A DNA stretch of 64,000 nucleotides from Phyllobacterium zundukense (GTDB lineage: Bacteria > Pseudomonadota > Alphaproteobacteria > Rhizobiales > Rhizobiaceae): the NCBI RefSeq assembly GCF_025452195.1, contig NZ_CP104971.1:310001-374000 (forward strand), written 5' to 3'. The notes below the pieces were generated by a model. The model was not told the origin of the DNA, did no database searches, and saw only the letters and a list, made by a program, of their open reading frames with translations. Made by a program: the position numbers and the translations under genes. This document shows, one piece after another, positions 38,020 through 47,041 of this stretch. Within the stretch, counting starts at the first letter, position 1. Every line of letters begins with the position of its first letter.

Positions 38020-38184
38020 TCAGTCAATCTGTTCGGCGACGATCCGGCGCATTTCTTCCCGGGTAAATCCTGAGCCTGGCAATTTAAGGGGGCGTTGGAT
38101 TTGCCTCGGCAACGTGTTCAAATCCTTAGGGTCGGCTGCACGCGGGTTGGCCGCGCTGTTCGTTATTTCAATGATGTTTTGCAT
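38020..38184 (-). CDS. 54-aa conserved hypothetical protein
   Basis: ATG at 38184 preceded by AAAGGA. The peptide begins MQNIIEITNSAANPRAADPK and ends with the amphipathic helix GFTREEMRRIVAEQID. The LPG..FTREExRRIVxEQI ending is shared by small rhizobial proteins. No function is known. It is the third small basic gene on this strand within 840 bp. Confidence 0.5.
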   Translation of the reverse strand: MQNIIEITNSAANPRAADPKDLNTLPRQIQRPLKLPGSGFTREEMRRIVAEQID

Positions 38185-38766
38185 AGGTAATCCTTTGGCT
38201 GCCGCAGCAAAGCCGCGCAGCCTGTGAAACTATGTCGAATGCAAGCAAACGACTGTGACGCTGCGGCGATGGCAGCGATCAAACGTTGAGTGGTGCGGAA
38301 AAATATCTGCGCTCTTTCAGAGCCTGCAGGATGGCCGGACTATTCTTGTCGACATCACATATATGGGAACGAGCGGGTATCATTTCAAGGCATCACTCCA
38401 TGTATGCGATTGAACCTTTTCGCTCCTTCAAACGTTGCGACTTGCAGTTCAAAGAAATTTTCGAGCGCGAGCTTGGAAAATGTTATAAAGTATGGAGCTC
38501 CAAAGTGGAGAGGAATTTATAGACTTAAACAAAATTCTAACGAATGCGCGAGTATGCGTAATATGCGTTATCATCTGGCGTCATCTGACAGAAGGTGATA
38601 TAAGTATTTATTGCGGTTTTTTTACTACAATAAGCTTCAACAATAATTACATAGATTTAGACGATTGTACCTCGTACTTGCTATCTCCATTTCAGTGATG
38701 TATACTGCCCCTAATTCGAGCTGTAATTGTATTTACACTGGCGTCCTAGAAGGTAGGGAGAACAGA
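38185..38766. promoter_or_regulatory. AT-rich upstream region of the Gly-rich secreted protein gene
   Basis: About 580 bases, notably AT-rich from 38480 on, with no supported gene. The long leader region suggests regulated expression of the gene at 38767; exact promoter elements were not defined. Confidence 0.3.
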
Positions 38767-39450
38767 ATGGCTACACTCGTAAAGAAACTTACTGTGTTAC
38801 TGTCTTGCTCGGTCATCGTAGCAGCACTTGCTGGTCCGTCGTTTGCCGAGGGCGCCATTTCCATCGGCGGCTCGCGCAATGGCGGCCTTGGTCTCGGGGT
38901 CGGCGCAGACCTCGGCGGCGTCAAGGCTGGTGCTGATGCCTCGATCGGCGGATCCCAAGGGACGGCGGTCGGCGCTGGAGCGAATGTCGGCGGGAGGAGT
39001 GGTGTTTCCGCTGGTTTGGGCGCTGGCGTCAATGACGGCGTTAGGGCGGGTGGAGGCTTAAATGTTGGCGGTGTAAGCGGTGTAAGCGCTGGAGCGGGCG
39101 CCGCAATTGGCGGTAGCCGGAACGGCATTGGGGCCGGGGCGGGGGTTGGCGTCGGTAATACGTTGGGTGCAGGCGCTGGCGTCGGCATCGGCAATGCCGT
39201 CATCAATCCTGGGAGTGGCACTATTCCCGGCAGCGGAACCAGCCCCGGCATTTCGGGGGTGACCAATCCGGGTACGGCTGTCAATCCTGCGACCCCTGGG
39301 TTGAATCCCGGTGTGATATCGGCCCGACTGGCCAGCTTGAGTGCACCCGAGCGCGCGAAGTTGAAAGTGCGCTGCCGCGATGTGTCGGCAAATGCGATGA
39401 GCTATGACAGCGGGCTTGTATCGCTTTGCAAGATGTTGCGCGGTATCTGA
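38767..39450 (+). CDS. Gly-rich repetitive secreted protein
   Basis: 227 aa, ATG at 38767 after AGGGAG. A signal peptide (VLLSCSVIVAALAGPSFAEG) is followed by about 110 residues of imperfect repeats built on GxxxGxGAxxGG (SIGGSRNGGLGLGVGADLGG; NVGGVSGVSAGAGAAIGG). Then come a Pro/Gly/Thr linker and a C-terminal part with two Cys (VRCRDVSANAM, SLCKMLRGI). The Gly-rich block could form a stacked-turn or beta-solenoid structure at the cell surface. The C-terminal Cys pair resembles the end of small rhizobial exported proteins. Not recognised as a known adhesin. Confidence 0.7.
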   Translation: MATLVKKLTVLLSCSVIVAALAGPSFAEGAISIGGSRNGGLGLGVGADLGGVKAGADASIGGSQGTAVGAGANVGGRSGVSAGLGAGVNDGVRAGGGLNVGGVSGVSAGAGAAIGGSRNGIGAGAGVGVGNTLGAGAGVGIGNAVINPGSGTIPGSGTSPGISGVTNPGTAVNPATPGLNPGVISARLASLSAPERAKLKVRCRDVSANAMSYDSGLVSLCKMLRGI

Positions 39451-39707
39451 TCACTCAGGGCCAATCAACGGATTCAGGGTGGCCTCTTTGGAGTGAGATG
39501 GCGGATCAGGTTCGGTGTATGCTGATCGCCCAGATTGATGGAAGAGCAGAGAAACCCAAGATAGTGCGCGGGTCGATGGGCGTTTCTCGAGTAAGATGAG
39601 CTAGGATTAAGTTGCTTGCAATCGATTACTGTAAAGCAGTTCGATCCTGGTCTTCTGTGCCATTTAGATTGCCCTAGTTCATCGTCGCGCAATCAAAGGA
39701 AGCGAAG
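39451..39707. other. Intergenic stretch
   Basis: No supported feature between the secreted-protein gene and the IS3 fragment. Confidence 0.35.
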
Positions 39708-39915
39708 ATGCGACAGAAAACCGGCCACAGAAACCAGCGACGGAACAGGTCATCAAGGACAATCTTCGGGCAACGCGCAAGCATCACTCTGCCGAAGGCA
39801 AGATCCGCATCGTGCTGGAAGGCTTGCGCGGTGAGGAAAGCATTGCAGCGTTTTGCCGCCGCGAAGGCACTGCCGAGAGCCTTTATTACCGCTGGTCAAG
39901 GGAGCTCCTCGAGTT
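39708..39915 (+). mobile_element. IS3-family orfA remnant
   Basis: Near 39708 the sequence starts like an OrfA (MRQK) and, after frameshifts, continues ATEQVIKDNLRATRKHHSAE, then GKIRIVLEGLRGEESIAAFC and RREGTAESLYYRWS. This is the N-terminal helix-turn-helix of IS3-type transposases. The fragment ends after RELLEFG, before the leucine zipper, and no orfB follows. Confidence 0.65.
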
Positions 39916-40035
39916 CGGTCCCAACTTCAAGTATAGTGGTTTCGAGGCTTATCGCGGTGCGATAACTCATTCCGTTCTTGCTGCAGATCGGCGACTGTCG
40001 ACTTTTCGGCACCAATCGGTTTCGACTGGAAATCC

Positions 40036-40090
40036 GCTATTATCAGCATTTTCAGACGAAGGGTTTCTCGGCAAGTTTCTGATTGAACAA
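40036..40090. repeat. Copy B of the dispersed about 54-bp repeat
   Basis: Partner of 33732-33785. It follows the IS3 remnant, which may explain how it spread. Confidence 0.4.
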
Positions 40091-40245
40091 GACGTGCGGG
40101 TACCGTTCGATCCTGATCAACCGTCCTTTGTTGAGGAGTTCCCCACTATAGTGCGCTACATTTCCTAATTATTGACGATCGGTTCGCCGCCTGCTGCTCA
40201 GGACTTGGCGTCATAGCGCGGTTGAGGATCGAGGGTTGATATAAA

Positions 40246-40692
40246 ATGAATGCATCAAAGCATGTAGGTACTTGTCGGTGCGGTCGGCTTCGGGCCGAAT
40301 GCGAGGGCGAGCCGGTGCGCGTTTCGGTCTGCCATTGCCTCGACTGTCAGAAGCGGAGCGGGAGCGCCTTCGCGGCGCAGGCGCGTTGGCCCGATCAAAA
40401 GGTTCGGGTGATCGGCGAAGCACAGACCTGGACGCGCGTGGCCGACAGCGGACATCGGGCAACTTATCGCTTCTGTCCGAATTGCGGTTCGACAGTCGCT
40501 TATGTGATTGAAGGCTGGCCTGGTGTCACGGCGGTGCCGCTCGGTGCGTTCGCCGATCCGCAGTTCCCGGCGCCGAAATTCTCCGTCTACGAACATCGGA
40601 AGCACAGTTGGACAGCCGTGTTAGGCGACGACGTAGAACACTCCTCAACACCGACCACCAAGCGTGCGCCTGGAAGCAAGCTGAGTGAATGA
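40246..40692 (+). CDS. GFA/CENP-V-fold zinc protein
   Basis: 148 aa, ATG at 40246. Zinc ligands of the GFA family are present: TCRCGRLRAECEG, VCHCLDCQKRSGSAFAAQ and FCPNCGSTVAYV. Family members include glutathione-dependent formaldehyde-activating proteins, though most are of unknown activity. It stands alone between an IS remnant and the hxlR gene. Confidence 0.85.
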   Translation: MNASKHVGTCRCGRLRAECEGEPVRVSVCHCLDCQKRSGSAFAAQARWPDQKVRVIGEAQTWTRVADSGHRATYRFCPNCGSTVAYVIEGWPGVTAVPLGAFADPQFPAPKFSVYEHRKHSWTAVLGDDVEHSSTPTTKRAPGSKLSE

Positions 40693-40973
40693 AGCCTGAA
40701 CATGAACAAGGCTGGAGGATATAAGCGGCGTGTTGCGAAGGATCGAAGCAACGAGGGTTCAGTACTCTGATATTTCAGCCGTCGTTTCGCATCCAGCTTC
40801 CGAGAGTATCCGGAGCCTGCCAAAACCTCTACGATCGTTCGCTCAATTGCACTGTGGCGGCCCTGCAAAAAACCGCGCCTCTGTATTTGCCGCTCCGGCC
40901 TCAATACATTGAAACGGCGATATAAATCCGCTTCGCTTCATCCGTGGAGCAGAAGTTTCATCCACATCCGGCG

Positions 40974-41372
40974 CTACCCTCGCGCCGCGCCTTCCGCCGC
41001 GGTTCGGGGCGCCGCCCGAGCCGCTCCGGCCTTCGTCTCTTCCGTCCGCTCCTGGTGTTTTTTGCCCCAGTCCGCCAGCGGGGCGAGGGCCAGGTCGAGC
41101 TCGGCGCCTTCCGGCGTAACCGAATATTCGACGCGCGGCGGCACCTGGTGAAACACCTCGCGGTGGATGATGCCGTCCGCCTCCATCTCGCGCAGGTGCT
41201 GGATCAGCATCTTTTCGCTGATCTCCGGTTGCAGCCTTTTCAGTTCGCCGAAGCGGCAGGGCTGCGCCTGGTGGATCTGCCAGAGCAAAAGTGCCTTCCA
41301 CTTGCCGCCGATCACCGCGAGCGCGGGACCTAATCCGCAACTGTCTGGCAGTTTTCTTTGGTTTTTTTCCAA
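40974..41372 (-). CDS. HxlR-family transcriptional regulator
   Basis: About 132 aa from a TTG at 41372 (LEKNQRKLPDSCGLGPALAV), chosen for GGAG six bases upstream; no ATG is well placed. Winged helix of the HxlR type: ALAVIGGKWKALLLWQIHQA, CRFGELKRLQPEISEKMLIQ and PPRVEYSVTPEGAEL. A Cys at the N-terminus (DSCGLG) could be redox-sensing, as in some HxlR regulators. It is divergent from the SDR and imine-reductase-like genes and likely controls them. The C-terminus is Ala-rich. Confidence 0.8.
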   Translation of the reverse strand: MEKNQRKLPDSCGLGPALAVIGGKWKALLLWQIHQAQPCRFGELKRLQPEISEKMLIQHLREMEADGIIHREVFHQVPPRVEYSVTPEGAELDLALAPLADWGKKHQERTEETKAGAARAAPRTAAEGAARG

Positions 41373-41399
41373 GGAACTCTCCAATTCTGAGGATTTGGT

Positions 41400-41407
41400 A
41401 GGTACCT
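41400..41407. promoter_or_regulatory. Candidate operator in the hxlR-SDR divergent region
   Basis: AGGTACCT is a perfect dyad within GTAGGTACCTTAC, 28 bp upstream of the hxlR start. HxlR proteins usually bind short dyads containing GTAC or TAC half-sites. Weak evidence. Confidence 0.3.
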
Positions 41408-41598
41408 TACTTTTTTGTCTGTACTTGTGCAATCGAAAGTATCTGCCTAGCTTCGGGCAAGGACGCCGGAGCATGCGGGCAGAAGGCCAGCGGCAAGGCT
41501 TCCACCGGGACAGTTTTTCGCGGCAAAAAAAGCGGACGCTCCCGGCAGTTTCAAACCGACAGGCCGCGGCGCCCTTGGCGCCGGGATAAGGAAGAATC

Positions 41599-42363
41599 AT
41601 GAGCAGATTTCAGGGCAAGAAGGCCGTTGTCATCGGCGGCACGCATGGAATGGGACTGGCGGTGGCGCAGGCGTTGATCGACGGCGACGCCGGGGTCCTG
41701 ATCACGGGGCGCAATGAAAAGAACCTTGCGGACGCCCGTCAGGCGCTTGGCGGCAGCGTCCATGCGGTCCGGTCCGATATCGCCAGCATGGGCGACATCG
41801 CCGTGCTCAGCGTGGAAGTGGGGCAGAAGCTCGGCGAGATCGATTTCCTGCACGTGAACGCCGGCGTGTCGGAGCTGGAACCGTTCGACCAGGTCACTGA
41901 AGCGTCCTACGACCGCCAGTTCGACATCAACACCAGGGGCGCCTTTTTCACCACCCAGCGCCTCATTCCGCTGATCAAGGAGGGCGGTGCGATCGTCTTC
42001 ACCTCGTCGATCGCCGAGGATTCCGGCATCGTGGGCATGGCGGTGTATTCCGCCAGCAAGGCGGCGCTGCGCGCCTTCGGCAAGGTGCTGGCATCGGAAC
42101 TCCTGCCGCGAAAAATCCGCGTCAACGTGGTGAGCCCCGGCTTCATCGACACGCCGACCATGGGCGTGGCCGGCGCCTCGGCGGAAGAGCGCGCCGCCTT
42201 CATGAGGGTCGGCGACGAGGTGACGCCGATGAAGCGCCACGGCACGCCGGAGGAGGTGGCGCGCGCCGTTTTGTTCCTCGCCTTCGACGCCACCTTCACC
42301 ACCGGCGAGCGGATCAAGGTCGACGGCGGTCTCGGCCAGGACCTGTCGCCGGCCATGGGGTGA
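41599..42363 (+). CDS. Short-chain dehydrogenase/reductase
   Basis: 254 aa, ATG at 41599. Classical SDR: cofactor loop [15 protein letters not shown] motif [12 protein letters not shown], active-site Ser in [13 protein letters not shown], Tyr and Lys in [13 protein letters not shown] and the C-terminal [12 protein letters not shown]. The residue after beta2 is Arg (ITGRNEK), which favours NADPH. It is 66 bp before the imine-reductase-like gene and divergent from hxlR. The substrate is unknown. Confidence 0.88.
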   Translation: MSRFQGKKAVVIGGTHGMGLAVAQALIDGDAGVLITGRNEKNLADARQALGGSVHAVRSDIASMGDIAVLSVEVGQKLGEIDFLHVNAGVSELEPFDQVTEASYDRQFDINTRGAFFTTQRLIPLIKEGGAIVFTSSIAEDSGIVGMAVYSASKAALRAFGKVLASELLPRKIRVNVVSPGFIDTPTMGVAGASAEERAAFMRVGDEVTPMKRHGTPEEVARAVLFLAFDATFTTGERIKVDGGLGQDLSPAMG

Positions 42364-42428
42364 ATAGGGACGCCGCACGCATAGCTCGCGCGTAACTTCA
42401 CAATCGAACCGAAAAGAAAGGAAAACAA

Positions 42429-43322
42429 ATGTCCGACATATCCGTCATCGGTCTTGGCGCCATGGGCTCGGCCCTAGCCGGGGCGCTCCTGAAAAGCGGC
42501 CTCAGCGTCACGCTGTGGAACCGTTCGCCGGCCAAGGCTGAGGCGCTCGTAGCCAAGGGCGCAGTCGCCGCGGCGAGCGTCAAGGATGCCGTCGAGGCGA
42601 GCAAACTGGTGGTCGCCTGCCTGCTGGTCTACGATACCGTGTATGAGGCGTTCGAGCCGGCAAAGGATGCGCTTGCCGGCCGCACGCTGGTCAACCTCAC
42701 CAACGGCACGCCGGCGCAGGCGCGCGAGATGGCACAATGGGCAGCCATCCGGGGCGCCGACTACCTCGACGGCGGCATCATGGCGGTTCCGCCGATGATC
42801 GGCCAAGCCGAGGCGCTGATCTTCTACAGCGGTGCGCAGACAGCGTTCGAGGCGCACGAGAAAACGCTCGGCGCGCTGGGGGCGGCCAGATATCTCGGCG
42901 ACGACGCCGGGCTGGCACCGTTGCACGACATTGCGCTGCTCACCGCCATGTACGGCCTGTTCTCGGGTGTCACGCATGCCTTCGCGCTGACCGGATCGGA
43001 AAAGGTGCCGGCGGAAAAATTCCTGCCGATGCTGACCAACTGGCTCGGGGCGGTCATGACATGGCTGCCCGACATGGCACGGCGCATCGACAGCAGCGAC
43101 TACCGCAGTGATGTCGTCTCGAACCTCGAGATGCAGGCGGCGGCCTTCGACAACTTTATCGCGGCCAGCGAGGGCCAGAGTGTCAGCCCCGAACTGATTG
43201 CGCCGATGTTCCAGCTCATAAAAAAAGCCGTCGCATCGGGCTATGGCGATGCCGACCAGGCGAGCCTGGTCGAGATGCTCAGGACTAGGCCGCAGGCCGA
43301 GAGGCAGCGGGCGGCGGGCTGA
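42429..43322 (+). CDS. NAD(P)-dependent imine reductase-like/beta-hydroxyacid dehydrogenase family protein
   Basis: 297 aa, ATG at 42429 after AAAGGA. Rossmann start VIGLGAMGSALAGALLKSG followed by LWNRSPAKAEAL (Arg favours NADPH), and NLTNGTPAQAREMAQWA. The motif DGGIMAVPPMIGQAEALIFY is that of imine reductases rather than classical 3-hydroxyisobutyrate dehydrogenases, whose catalytic Lys is absent at the usual place. The C-terminal helices include HDIALLTAMYGLFSGVTHAF. It is probably cotranscribed with the SDR gene under HxlR control. Confidence 0.8.
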   Translation: MSDISVIGLGAMGSALAGALLKSGLSVTLWNRSPAKAEALVAKGAVAAASVKDAVEASKLVVACLLVYDTVYEAFEPAKDALAGRTLVNLTNGTPAQAREMAQWAAIRGADYLDGGIMAVPPMIGQAEALIFYSGAQTAFEAHEKTLGALGAARYLGDDAGLAPLHDIALLTAMYGLFSGVTHAFALTGSEKVPAEKFLPMLTNWLGAVMTWLPDMARRIDSSDYRSDVVSNLEMQAAAFDNFIAASEGQSVSPELIAPMFQLIKKAVASGYGDADQASLVEMLRTRPQAERQRAAG

Positions 43323-43563
43323 GGGCGCGCGATCCAGCGCTCTCACGCAGCAGTTCGGGCGTAGCCCTAGCAACATACACAAGCGAGCATCCGGAGACCA
43401 TTCGCGCCACGATTGGCAAACGGATAAGAAGCAACATATTACATTCGACAGCCTGCTGCGAACGCTTGGGCTCTCTTGAGCTGCGTTGGAAACCAGAACG
43501 CCCTAAACCGGACCGCATTTGCACGCGAAGGAGCGGCATTTTGTTTTGGGCCAACTCAGTCAG
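43323..43563. other. Intergenic stretch
   Basis: Convergent spacer between the imine-reductase-like gene and a minus-strand gene; no clear terminator hairpin was identified. Confidence 0.3.
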
Positions 43564-44082
43564 TCACCGTCGCGAAAAGTTCGAGTACCAATTCCATTCC
43601 CACGTTCTGCCTGCATCCGCGGAGAACGCACGGCTGTAAATCGGGGTTTTCGGGTTGCGCTTATCCCAGTGGAATTTCACGATAACGTCCTTGCCGGCCA
43701 CAACCTCACGGCCAAAGAATTCGCCTTCGTCGCCATCGAACGAGCCCACCTTTCCGTCGTCGAGTTTGCCCGCGTTGCTGTCGGCCCAGTAGATGGTCCA
43801 GAGACGCGTCCTTGGATCGAACAATCGCACGGTGAGGCCCTCGAACGGCTTTCCTCCCAACTCCGTATGAAAAATGTCGAAGTTGCCCAAACCCACTAGG
43901 ATTTGGCGGAACTCCTGGGTCGCGTCGAATTCCTCCCACTCGTCGCTGCCGGCCAGCGGTTCCTTCAACGTACGATTCCTGATGTTCCAGTTGCCTACCA
44001 AATAGTCAAAATCATTTTTGGACGACGTCTCGCTCGCCGTTATCGCAAGTTTCCCGTCCGATGAAAGAGAGAACGCACTCAT
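43564..44082 (-). CDS. DUF1579-like hypothetical protein
   Basis: 172 aa, ATG at 44082. After a polar N-terminus the pattern NDFDYLVGNWNIRNRTLKEP, then EFRQILVGLGNFDIFHTELG and TVRLFDPRTRLWTIYWADSN is that of lipocalin-like DUF1579 proteins (WxxF/W repeats). It ends TWEWNWYSNFSRR. No signal peptide, so probably cytoplasmic. Function unknown. Confidence 0.75.
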   Translation of the reverse strand: MSAFSLSSDGKLAITASETSSKNDFDYLVGNWNIRNRTLKEPLAGSDEWEEFDATQEFRQILVGLGNFDIFHTELGGKPFEGLTVRLFDPRTRLWTIYWADSNAGKLDDGKVGSFDGDEGEFFGREVVAGKDVIVKFHWDKRNPKTPIYSRAFSADAGRTWEWNWYSNFSRR

Positions 44083-44202
44083 CTACTTTCCTTTGGATCG
44101 ACGTCGTGCCAGCACTCCCATCGCCGCGGACATGACGAATGTATGGGCGTTTCTTCGATGACTGCGGCGCTTCGCATGTCCGATCGCACGGAACGATCTC
44201 AA

Positions 44203-44406
44203 TCAAAGCACGCGAACGTTTTCAGCTTTCGATTTCCCGGTCTTGCGATCCTGACCGATGTCGTAGCTCACTTTCTGTCCTTCACTCAACGAGCTGCCGC
44301 CCTCCAGAGCAGACACGTGTACAAACACGTCAGCGCCTCCATTTTCGGGTGTAATGAAGCCAAAACCTTTGTCTCCATTGAAAAACTTAACCGTGCCAGT
44401 GGGCAT
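44203..44406 (-). CDS. Cold-shock domain protein (CspA family)
   Basis: 67 aa from the ATG at 44406 ([20 protein letters not shown]), with AGGAG upstream. RNA-binding motifs KGFGFI and VFVHVSAL are intact. It binds single-stranded RNA or DNA and acts as an RNA chaperone. A rather long 5' leader is available, as usual for csp genes. Single gene. Confidence 0.93.
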   Translation of the reverse strand: MPTGTVKFFNGDKGFGFITPENGGADVFVHVSALEGGSSLSEGQKVSYDIGQDRKTGKSKAENVRVL

Positions 44407-44612
44407 AAACAACTCCTCGACGCTTTCACGGCTGTATTGCCGCTTCCAAACCTTTAAGGCGGCGAAGTGTCATCCGCAATCTAATCATTTGGTTTGGATC
44501 TGAGTTCTGCAGATGGCGGCAAAGTCGAACGCCTGCTGCGGAATTGTCCGTGCAGCTCACGGATTGGGCCTGTGAGCTATATCCCGCCCTAAGGCATCGG
44601 CCGCGGCGCGCG

Positions 44613-46397
44613 TCAGCCTGCCAGCCCCGCCTTGCGGAGGCCCTCTACGCGCCGCTGAAAGTCATCCGGGTTCTGGAACGGAAGGACGCGGCGGCGGCGT
44701 TCAATGGAAAATGCAGGATTGAGCTGGAGTGCTTGCTCCCAGGCTCGTCGACTTTCCTCAGATAGTCCAAGGTGGCCATAGCAGGAAGCGAGCAGGGCGT
44801 GGGCAATGTCCGACTGAGGGTTTCGCGCGAGCCGTTTCTTGAGCGCGGTAACCGCTTGCTCATAATCGGCGAGGGAAAAATGCGCGTCGGCGAGAAACTG
44901 CAGCAGCACTTCCGGGTAGTGCGGGTCCAATAGCATCGAAGCATCAAGCGTCTCGAGCGCTGCTGTTGGATCGCCAGAAAATATCTGGATATGGGCCATC
45001 AACATGAGAAGGTCGATTGAGTTGGGCGAGAGTGCAAGGCCCTGTTGCACCTCCGCCCGAGCACGGTCAAGATCCCGGCTCCACATGCAGGCCATGCCCA
45101 ACGCGAAGTGACCGTTGGGTTGTTGCTCGTCCATTTCCACGGCTTGCTGCGCTAACTCCAGCCCCGTCCGGAGTGAGTTCTCAGGACTGGTGCTCCAGGC
45201 GTTGATGTAGTCAAGCACATGGGTAAAGGCGATGAGGGCGTGGGCCGCCGCATATGCCGGATCGATAGCGATGGCAGCCCCTGCCAAGTTGCGCGCCGCG
45301 ATGTTTCCGGGCCTGGTGCAAGCCAAGCTGTGCTCGCGGCCGCGCAACAGGAATTCGTACGCCTCGACGTTCACCGCGCGCTCACGGGCTAGCTGATCTC
45401 GTTCGCTTGCAGTGAGCTTGAGCTTGAGGGCAGACACGATTTCCTGGGTGAGTTCATCCTGAACTGCGAAAATGTCAGTGAGGTCGCGATCGAAACGGCT
45501 GGCCCAAACATGTCCGCCGCTCCTTGAATCGATCAGTTGCGCTGTAACACGAACCCTATTGCCCGCTTTGCGAACGCTGCCTTCCAGAAGGTAGCGGACG
45601 CCGAGCGCCTTGGCCATGTCCGGGACGGAGACCGACGCTTTCTTGTATACGAACGATGAGTTGCGGGCGATCACGTGCAACTCAGACAGCTTCGAGAGGT
45701 CCGTAATGATGTCTTCGCTTATACCGTCAGAGAAATATTCCTGCTCTGCGTCGCCGCTCATGTTGTTGAACGCAAGCACGGCGATAGAGGGTTTGTCAGG
45801 AATGGGCAGCGACCCCGAAGATCCTCCTGACGCATGGGTCTGTGCTGATGCCGCGGATTTCGGCTGGGCGGGAAGGCCAACGTGCAGCGAATAAACCCGG
45901 ACCGGGTCGGCGATGTTCTTGAGCTGCACTGCACCGCGGTCGTCGATAACAAGATCGAGCCTTGCCTTGACCTGCCAGTACGCTTGTTCGGAGAGACAGA
46001 TACTGCCTGGCTCGCAAATGCCTTCAAGGCGCGCGGCGATATTGACGCCGTCACCCATCAGATCCCCGTCGCTCTCCTCCACGACATCGCCCAGATGGAT
46101 ACCGATCCGGAATTCAATACGGCGTTCGGGCGGCAGGCCTGCATTGCGCTCGACCATAGCATTCTGCACTTCAATGGCGCAGCGCACGGCGTCCACGACG
46201 CTGCGGAACTCGACGAGGCTTCCATCGCCGGTGCGCTTGACCACGCGGCCATGATGCACGGCGATTGTCGGATCGATCAAATCGCTGCGCAGGGCTCGCA
46301 ACCTTGCCAGGATGCGATCCTCGTCGGCACCGGCGAGCCGACTGTAGCCGACCACGTCGGAAACCAGGATTGCTGCTATCTTCCGCATCTCGCCCAT
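44613..46397 (-). CDS. Class III adenylate cyclase with TolB-like and TPR regions
   Basis: 594 aa, ATG at 46397. The cyclase domain covers about 1-175: metal Asp14 in ILVSDVVGYSRL, second Asp in VKRTGDGSLVEF, and DGVNIAARLEGICEPGSICL. A linker leads to a TolB-like amino-terminal region (KPSIAVLAFNNMSGDAEQEY, FSDGISEDIITDLSKLSELH). TPR-like helices fill the C-terminal 250 residues (LAQQAVEMDEQQPNGHFALG and NPQSDIAHALLASCYGHLGL). This architecture is common in multi-copy cyclases of Rhizobiales. It makes cAMP in response to unknown signals. No transmembrane segment. Confidence 0.9.
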   Translation of the reverse strand: MGEMRKIAAILVSDVVGYSRLAGADEDRILARLRALRSDLIDPTIAVHHGRVVKRTGDGSLVEFRSVVDAVRCAIEVQNAMVERNAGLPPERRIEFRIGIHLGDVVEESDGDLMGDGVNIAARLEGICEPGSICLSEQAYWQVKARLDLVIDDRGAVQLKNIADPVRVYSLHVGLPAQPKSAASAQTHASGGSSGSLPIPDKPSIAVLAFNNMSGDAEQEYFSDGISEDIITDLSKLSELHVIARNSSFVYKKASVSVPDMAKALGVRYLLEGSVRKAGNRVRVTAQLIDSRSGGHVWASRFDRDLTDIFAVQDELTQEIVSALKLKLTASERDQLARERAVNVEAYEFLLRGREHSLACTRPGNIAARNLAGAAIAIDPAYAAAHALIAFTHVLDYINAWSTSPENSLRTGLELAQQAVEMDEQQPNGHFALGMACMWSRDLDRARAEVQQGLALSPNSIDLLMLMAHIQIFSGDPTAALETLDASMLLDPHYPEVLLQFLADAHFSLADYEQAVTALKKRLARNPQSDIAHALLASCYGHLGLSEESRRAWEQALQLNPAFSIERRRRVLPFQNPDDFQRRVEGLRKAGLAG

Positions 46398-46927
46398 GGA
46401 GCGTCTCCCTTGGTCCAGACTAGCATAAAGTCCCAGCCAACGCTCCCCACGCTCGATTTGATTGCTAAGGTAGCCCCTTCAACAAGCCATCGGCAGCGGA
46501 GATCTTTTTAAAAGGTAGGGATCTGCGAGAGAGTTGTTTAATCAAATCACGAGATGGAAGGATCGACACTATTTAAAGTTTAAACGCCAGGTTTCGCAGA
46601 AAGCTTCGCATTCTCAACATACCGAGGAAATCGATGGCACGCTGAACAGATAGCTCTGAGTGATATCGAGTGTGTTCGCCAGGCAATATGCAGGCCCTGT
46701 TCACGGCGTCTTGTACGCTACCTCATCGCGTGATGCATTAGCAGTTTCGGCATTACTACTTATGAGTGTAGAGCATTGCCACCAAAATGGGAGTATTTGT
46801 CTCGGGAGGAAAAATTGCCGAGCGGAGCGTTTGAATCCGCTGATCTTCCGACTGCAGTGAGCCGATGCATTGCTTGGGCCGGTTAACGCGAATGCAAGGA
46901 CGACCTACGATTGTTGGAGCATGGACG
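46398..46927. other. Intergenic stretch
   Basis: About 530 bases, AT-rich in parts, with no supported gene; it should contain the promoters of the cyclase gene and of the coupled pair at 46928. Confidence 0.35.
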
Positions 46928-47041
46928 ATGACCAATGCCACGCGAGACGGATCAGGTAGAGAGTATGATTTTGTTCTGCTTTTGGTGTTAGTTCTAATCG
47001 CTACCGTGGGGCGGGAGTACTTCTGTTCCATCCGAATGTGA
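46928..47041 (+). CDS. 37-aa membrane peptide, first gene of a coupled pair
   Basis: ATG at 46928 with GGAG about eight bases upstream. It begins MTNATRDGSGREYDFVLLLV, has one helix (FVLLLVLVLIATVG) and ends REYFCSIRM. The stop overlaps the GTG start of the next gene as GTGA, strong evidence for coupled translation. Topology: N-terminus probably outside or cytoplasmic with a short charged end. I do not recognise it. Confidence 0.5.
   Translation: MTNATRDGSGREYDFVLLLVLVLIATVGREYFCSIRM

Noticed and set aside
42474..43382. 302-aa minus-strand open frame over the imine-reductase-like gene
   Set aside because: Antisense shadow with Arg/His-rich composition typical of reversed GC-rich coding DNA.
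44143..44457. 104-aa plus-strand open frame over the cold-shock gene
   Set aside because: Antisense shadow of an unmistakable CspA-type gene.
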